64,000 bases of DNA from Mycolicibacterium arenosum (lineage in GTDB: Bacteria; Actinomycetota; Actinomycetes; Mycobacteriales; Mycobacteriaceae). The notes under the pieces were generated by a model. That model was not told where the DNA came from. It saw only the letters and a list, made by a program, of their open reading frames with translations, and ran no database searches. Below, piece by piece: positions 60,201 to 64,000 of the stretch. The stretch spans positions 310,001-374,000 of the forward strand of contig NZ_JANDBD010000006.1 in the NCBI RefSeq assembly GCF_024320865.1, read 5' to 3'. The first letter of the stretch is position 1, and each line of letters opens with the position of its first letter. The position numbers and the translations under genes were made by a program.

Positions 60201-60392
60201 GCGGCGGGTGCCACCGAACGCACTCAGGACGCGCTGACACCCGAGGCGTGCGACGACTGGCGCGCACGTGTCCGGCGGGCTGCGGCCGACAGCAGGGGAC
60301 CGGAGTTCACCGCGCGCGTCAACGACGGCTGCGCGCACTGCCCTGTCCGCTCGATGTGCCCCGCACGGGCCGCGCTGGGAGGTGGCGCGTGA
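57279..60392 (+). CDS. adnA: DNA end-resection helicase-nuclease subunit AdnA
   Basis: One half of the AdnAB complex, which resects double-strand breaks in mycobacteria in place of RecBCD. The 1037-residue protein has an N-terminal UvrD-like motor with RVLGGPGTGKSTL near residue 25, LLVDDAQHLDPQAAL near 248 and IAGDPSQSVFSYRG near 275. A C-terminal RecB-type nuclease has GRVDRLER and VVDLKTGKSP near 930, flanked by iron-sulfur cysteines in CPLRW near 800 and CAHCPVRSMC near 1018. Its stop overlaps the adnB start (GTGA). Confidence 0.96.
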   Translation: MAAPHTALSPDALVTPGVRGTVRVLGGPGTGKSTLLVKAAAAHVSAGLDPESVLLLTGSSRLGTTTRAAITSAVLGDGRGAVREPLVRTLHSYAFAVLRLAAQRNGDPPPRLITSAEQDGVIRELLAGDLEDGDHASVRWPTQLRPALGTVGFAAELRDLLARCAERGVDPVELQRIGRRAGRPEWSAAGRFAQVYEQVMLLRSAVGMAAPQATVPALGAAELVGAALEAFAADADLLANERARVRLLLVDDAQHLDPQAALLVRVLAAGADLAVIAGDPSQSVFSYRGADPALLRDDVHPAIVLTESRRCGVHVARAVNGIARRLPAVDGVTEIAGAEDRTGSVTVRIAASPHAEAAVVADALRRAHLVDGVPWSQMAVLVRSVPQVGAAISRSLTAAGVPVVQPAVAGPLAEHPSVAALLTVLDATADGLSGERALTLLTGPIGRVDPVSLRQLRRTLRRADDSGRDFGDLVVGALNRDDVTLPDQLARPLRRVRAVCRAAARSHAGGEDPRFTLWQAWHHSGLQRRWLAAVERGGAAGVQAGRDLEAVTALFDVVEQYVARTTGATLRGVVDHLRAMVLPTTRRDDHLDGDAVTVLSAHAALGREWEFVVLAGVQEGLWPNTVPRGGVLATQHLVDVLDGVGETGVSTRAPLLADERRLLVAALGRARSRVLVTAVDGDGDDGAVPSAFCDELSALATGGEVAEPPAPVRAPRVLAPAAVVGRLRALVCAPDDEVDDDVRACAAAQLARLAASGVVGAAPEQWHCGTVPSTGEPLWSGEDHVVTMSPSTLQTLVDCPLRWLLERHGGRDGRDVRSALGSVVHALVADPTASEEQMVSELERVWAELPFDAQWHSLNELERHRAMVATFAEWRAQTRYELTEAASEIEVDGVLAPVADGPGVRVRGRVDRLERDAEGRLVVVDLKTGKSPVSKDDAQSHAQLAMYQLAIAEGLVPEGSQPGGGRLVYLGKTGAAGATERTQDALTPEACDDWRARVRRAAADSRGPEFTARVNDGCAHCPVRSMCPARAALGGGA

Positions 60393-63300
60393 ACGCGCAG
60401 TACGGACCCGCGGAATTGGCCGACGCGCTGGGCCTGTTCCCGCCGACCGACGAGCAGGCCGCGGTCATCGCGGCGCCGCCGGGGCCGCTGGTGGTCGTCG
60501 CCGGCGCGGGCGCGGGCAAGACCGAGACCATGGCCGCGCGGGTGGTGTGGCTCGTCGCCAACGGTTACGCCGACCCCGGCCAGGTGCTCGGTTTGACGTT
60601 CACCCGGAAGGCCGCCGGCCAGCTACTGCGGAGAGTCAGGACCCGGCTGGCGCGGTTGGCCGGAGTCGGGTTGGCGCCCGGCGTCGCCACCGTCGACGAG
60701 CCGCCCGCCATCGGCACGTACCACGCGTTCGCGGGCACCCTGCTGCGCGAGCACGGCCTGCTGCTGCCCGTCGAGCCCTCGACTCGGCTGATCGGTGCAA
60801 CCGAGCTGTGGCAGTTGGCTTTTCGCGTGGTGTGCGAGTATCCCGGCACGCTGGACACCGACAAGACGCCCGGCACCGTCACCGGCATGGTGCTGAGGTT
60901 GGCCGGTCAGCTCGCCGAACACCTCGTCGACACCGACCAGTTGCGCGACACCCACACCGAGCTCGAGCGTCTGGTGCACACGCTGCCCCCCGGTCCACGC
61001 CAGCGTGACACCGGGCCCACCAAGCAGTTACTCGGCGTGCTCGACAGTCAGACGGAGCGCACGATGCTGCTGCCGCTCGTCGACGCGCTGCACGCCAGGA
61101 TGCGCGCCGACAACGTGATGGACTTCGGCATGCAGATGGCCGCGGCGGCGCGGCTGGCGTCGCGTTTCCCGCAGGTCGGCAGCGCGCTGCGGCAGCGCTA
61201 CCGCGTGGTGCTGCTCGACGAGTACCAGGACACCGGCCACGCGCAGCGGATCGCGCTGTCGTCGCTGTTCGGTGGCGGAGTCGACGACGACCTCGCGCTG
61301 ACGGCCGTCGGCGACCCGATCCAGTCCATCTACGGCTGGCGAGGCGCCTCGGCGACCAACCTGCCGCGCTTCACCACCGACTTCCGCCTCTCGGACGGCA
61401 CGCCGGCGCCGACCCTGGAACTGCGCACCAGCTGGCGAAACCCGCCGCGGGCGCTGCGGTTGGCGAACGCCGTGTCGGCCGAGGCGCGCACTCGATCGGT
61501 GGCGGTGCGCGAGCTGCTTCCGCGCCCCGGCGCCCACCCCGGCGATGTGCGGTGTGCGCTGCTCTCCGACGTGGCGGCCGAACGGGAGTGGGTCGCCGAT
61601 CGCATCGCGCAACGTCACCGGAATGCCTGCGCGGCAGGCGAACCCGTGCCCACGACCGCGGTACTGGTGCGGCGCAACGCCGACTCCGCTCCGATGGCCG
61701 ACGCCCTGACCGCGCGCGGGGTACCGGTCGAGGTGGTCGGCCTCGGCGGCCTGCTCGCGGTGCCCGAGGTCGCCGACGTCGTCGCCATGCTGCGGCTCGC
61801 CGCGGACCCCACCGCCGGGATTTCGGCGGTGCGGGTGCTCACCGGGCCGCGGTGGCGGCTCGGCGCGTCCGACATCGCCGCGCTGTGGCGACGCGCCGTG
61901 GAACTGGACGGCCCCGGCGGGGATCGCGGGTCCGTCGAGCACGCCGTCGCCTCGGCCGCGCCCGATGCGGACGCGGCGTGCCTCGCCGACGCCGTCTGCG
62001 ATCCCGGCCCGGCCGACCGCTACTCCGCCGAGGGGCTGGCGCGCATCGTCGCGCTGGGCCGTGAGCTGACCGCGCTGCGCGGACAGCTGCAGCACTCGCT
62101 GCCCGACCTAGTCGCCGAGGTGCGCAGGATGCTCGGCGTCGACGCGGAGGTGCGCGCCGCCCAGCCGGTGTCGTCGGGCTGGACCGGAACCGAACACCTC
62201 GACGCGTTCGCCGACGTGGTGGCCGACTTCGCGGCGAGGCCCGCCGCGACGGTCGGCGCACTGCTGGCGTACCTGGATGCGGCGTTGGAGGTCGAAGGCG
62301 GGTTGGCCCCCGCCGCGGTCGCGGTGGCGGGGGACCGCGTGCAGATCCTCACCGTGCACGCGGCCAAGGGACTGGAGTGGCAGGTCGTGGCCGTGCCCCA
62401 CCTCAGCGCCAGGGTGTTCCCGTCCACGACGTCGCGCCGAACCTGGCTCACCGACGCCGGCGATCTGCCGCCGCTGCTGCGCGGTGACCGCGCGACCGTC
62501 TCAGAGCACGGTGTGCCGGTGCTCGACACGTCCGATGTCAACGACCGGAAAGCGTTGTCCGACAAGCTCGACGCTCACAAGCGAAGCCTCGACCAGCGGC
62601 AGGTCGACGAGGAGCGCCGGCTGCTCTACGTCGCACTGACCCGTGCCGAGGACACCCTGCTGCTCTCCGGGCACCACTGGGGCGCCACCGAACTGAAGCC
62701 ACGCGGCCCCTCGGATTTCCTGCTCGAGATCAAGCGGGTGCTCGAGGACGAGCCGGATGATCCCTGCGGTGTGGTCGAGCACTGGGCGGCGGCGCCCGCC
62801 GACGGCGAGGCGAATCCGATCCGCGAACAGGTGGTCGAGCGGTCGTGGCCGGCGGCGGTCGACGACGCGGCCCTCCGTGGGGCGGCGCTGGTGGCGCGCG
62901 CGATGACGGGACCCGCACCCGATGGTGTGGACGTCGAGGGCCTGGTGGCCGACGTCGACGCGCTGCTGGCCGAGCGTGAGCGCGCCGGGCGGCGTGCACC
63001 GGTGACGCTGCCGCCGCAACTGTCGGTCAGCGCCGTCGTCGAACTGGGTCGTGACCCCGAGGGTGCGGCCGCGCGACTGCAGTATCGGCTACCGGTGCGC
63101 CCGGATCCGCATGCGCTGCTGGGCACCGCGTTTCACGATTGGGTGCAGCGGTTCTTCCGCGCCGAGCGGCTCTTCGACCTCGACGACCTGCCGGGGGCGG
63201 TGGACGGCGAACTGGGCCGCGCCGACGCCGAGCGCCTCGCCGAGTTGCAGGCGGCGTTCGCGGTGTCGCCGTGGGCGGCGCGCACGCCCGTCGACGTCGA

Positions 63301-63607
63301 GGTGCCCTTCGACATGATGATCGGCGACCGGGTGGTGCGGGGCCGAATCGACGCGGTGTTCGCCGACGACGACGGCGGCTTCACCGTGGTCGACTGGAAG
63401 ACCGGTGCCCCGCCGAGCACGCCGGAAACGTTGCAGCACAACGCGGTTCAGCTGGGCGTGTACCGGTTGGCCTGGGCGGCCACACACGGCGTCCCGGTCA
63501 CGTCGGTGCGCGCGGCTTTCCACTACGTGGCAGGCGGGCGCACGGTCACCCCCGACGCCCTACCGACGGCCGACGAGTTGGCGAACCTGCTGGCGGCCGC
63601 TGCCTAG
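60389..63607 (+). CDS. adnB: DNA end-resection helicase-nuclease subunit AdnB
   Basis: The lead motor and second nuclease of AdnAB. The 1072-residue protein has the UvrD motifs AGAGAGKTETMAAR near residue 38, GLTFTRKAAGQLLRR, LLDEYQDTG near 275, VGDPIQSIYGWRGA near 310, TVHAAKGLEWQVVAVP near 655 and VALTRAEDTLLLSG near 750. The C-terminal nuclease has GTAFHDWVQRFF and VRGRIDAVF, VVDWKTG near 1003. The GTG overlaps the adnA stop. The 3' end converges on the DoxX-like gene, with the stops sharing CTAG at 63604-63607. Confidence 0.96.
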   Translation: MNAQYGPAELADALGLFPPTDEQAAVIAAPPGPLVVVAGAGAGKTETMAARVVWLVANGYADPGQVLGLTFTRKAAGQLLRRVRTRLARLAGVGLAPGVATVDEPPAIGTYHAFAGTLLREHGLLLPVEPSTRLIGATELWQLAFRVVCEYPGTLDTDKTPGTVTGMVLRLAGQLAEHLVDTDQLRDTHTELERLVHTLPPGPRQRDTGPTKQLLGVLDSQTERTMLLPLVDALHARMRADNVMDFGMQMAAAARLASRFPQVGSALRQRYRVVLLDEYQDTGHAQRIALSSLFGGGVDDDLALTAVGDPIQSIYGWRGASATNLPRFTTDFRLSDGTPAPTLELRTSWRNPPRALRLANAVSAEARTRSVAVRELLPRPGAHPGDVRCALLSDVAAEREWVADRIAQRHRNACAAGEPVPTTAVLVRRNADSAPMADALTARGVPVEVVGLGGLLAVPEVADVVAMLRLAADPTAGISAVRVLTGPRWRLGASDIAALWRRAVELDGPGGDRGSVEHAVASAAPDADAACLADAVCDPGPADRYSAEGLARIVALGRELTALRGQLQHSLPDLVAEVRRMLGVDAEVRAAQPVSSGWTGTEHLDAFADVVADFAARPAATVGALLAYLDAALEVEGGLAPAAVAVAGDRVQILTVHAAKGLEWQVVAVPHLSARVFPSTTSRRTWLTDAGDLPPLLRGDRATVSEHGVPVLDTSDVNDRKALSDKLDAHKRSLDQRQVDEERRLLYVALTRAEDTLLLSGHHWGATELKPRGPSDFLLEIKRVLEDEPDDPCGVVEHWAAAPADGEANPIREQVVERSWPAAVDDAALRGAALVARAMTGPAPDGVDVEGLVADVDALLAERERAGRRAPVTLPPQLSVSAVVELGRDPEGAAARLQYRLPVRPDPHALLGTAFHDWVQRFFRAERLFDLDDLPGAVDGELGRADAERLAELQAAFAVSPWAARTPVDVEVPFDMMIGDRVVRGRIDAVFADDDGGFTVVDWKTGAPPSTPETLQHNAVQLGVYRLAWAATHGVPVTSVRAAFHYVAGGRTVTPDALPTADELANLLAAAA

Positions 63608-63948
63608 CGCGGCGCGGTGCGGTAGATCTTCAGCGCCGACGTGATCATCGGGATCTGCAGCGGCAGCCGGGCCAGCGTGCCGATGCGGGCGGGCCAGCCC
63701 TTGTTCCAGAACGTCCGGACCATGTTGATGTTCGCCGGATAGACCGCGACGTACAGCGCCACCGCGGCGGCCGCTCCGAGGCGTCGCGTCTTGGGTGCCA
63801 GCAGCAGGGCGCCGGTGGCGACTTCGCCGACACCGGAGGCCAGCGTGTAGAACCGCGGGCTGCCCGGCAACTCGGCGGGAATCTGCGAGTCGAACGGTTT
63901 CGGCGCCACGAAGTGCAGCACGCCCATGCCGATCAGCATCGCGCCCAT
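63604..63948 (-). CDS. DoxX-like membrane protein, possibly cut by the window edge
   Basis: A 114-residue reading with four hydrophobic spans and the motifs GVLHFVAPKPFDSQIP near residue 8, GVGEVATGALLLAP near 39 and YPANINMVR near 70, as in small DoxX-type proteins. Function in mycobacteria is not established; related proteins contribute to redox or thiol stress. ATG 63948 is a possible start, but the frame stays open to the end of the window (through RPAQR), so the true start may lie outside. Confidence 0.78.
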   Translation of the reverse strand: MGAMLIGMGVLHFVAPKPFDSQIPAELPGSPRFYTLASGVGEVATGALLLAPKTRRLGAAAAVALYVAVYPANINMVRTFWNKGWPARIGTLARLPLQIPMITSALKIYRTAPR

Positions 63949-64000
63949 GCGCTGGGCGGGTCGCTGGCTCGCCGGGCTGTCGGCCGATGGTGTGAGAGAG

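Overview
The window is high-GC actinobacterial DNA from a mycobacterium, most likely a rapid grower of the Mycolicibacterium type. The evidence is the presence of MtrA/MtrB/LpqB, SecA1, DesA3, SigH/RshA, WhiB1, AdnA/AdnB and FasR homologues, frequent GTG starts, apparently leaderless promoters, and gene order that runs almost in step with the M. tuberculosis block Rv3256c to about Rv3200c (comparison from memory, not from a search).

Layout. 1-6849: end of a TobH-like gene, manA, an FAD oxidoreductase, the alkane hydroxylase cluster alkB-rubA-rubB with a TetR regulator, and sahH. 6850-16028: about 9 kb that M. tuberculosis lacks between sahH and tmk. It holds a lipoprotein, a secreted lipase and an EEP phosphodiesterase, then on the minus strand a type VII-secretion polymorphic toxin locus: two WXG100 proteins, a CpnT-like toxin with a papain-fold (Tox-PL) domain, two paralogous immunity genes, a second toxin-like C-terminal module and a final small immunity candidate. 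16029-28850: tmk, mtrA-mtrB-lpqB, an SDR, a ComF-like protein, hibernation factor, secA1, an Rv3235-family protein, an acyltransferase (TGS3-like) and an Rv3231c-like gene. 28881-31388: the stearoyl-CoA desaturase pair (reductase and desA3), each behind the same palindromic operator. 31455-41784: PASTA-like secreted protein, aldo/keto reductase, methyltransferases, rsgA, aroA, SRAP protein, SDR, YbaK, sigH-rshA, the 24-codon ribosomal protein bL37 gene, biotinylated TB7.3-like protein and pdtaS. 41863-53616: whiB1, lipid kinase, small membrane protein, GNAT, entC, phosphatase, ParA-like ATPase, Rv3212-like protein, rhlE, ferritin-like protein, MmpS-like protein, TB9.4-like protein, fasR and a metzincin-type DUF3152 protein. 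53730-64000: moeZ-type MoeB-rhodanese, an APH-like protein, an alkyltransferase-like protein, lipV, the double-strand-break resection motor-nuclease adnA-adnB, and a DoxX-like protein at the edge.

The most interesting part is the toxin locus. The toxin reading frame has no stop after its Tox-PL domain. It stays open through both immunity genes, which use another frame and have their own starts (a strong ribosome site on the first), and then enters a nucleotidyltransferase-like module followed directly by another immunity candidate. This is either a displaced toxin cassette that happens to be in frame or a long overlapping toxin-immunity gene. Also notable are a short dispersed repeat (core GGGCAGGAGCGRAGCGACY) found between genes, as a perfect three-copy tandem, and in frame inside two redox genes, and the shared desaturase operators. 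No tRNA, rRNA, CRISPR array or insertion sequence was seen.
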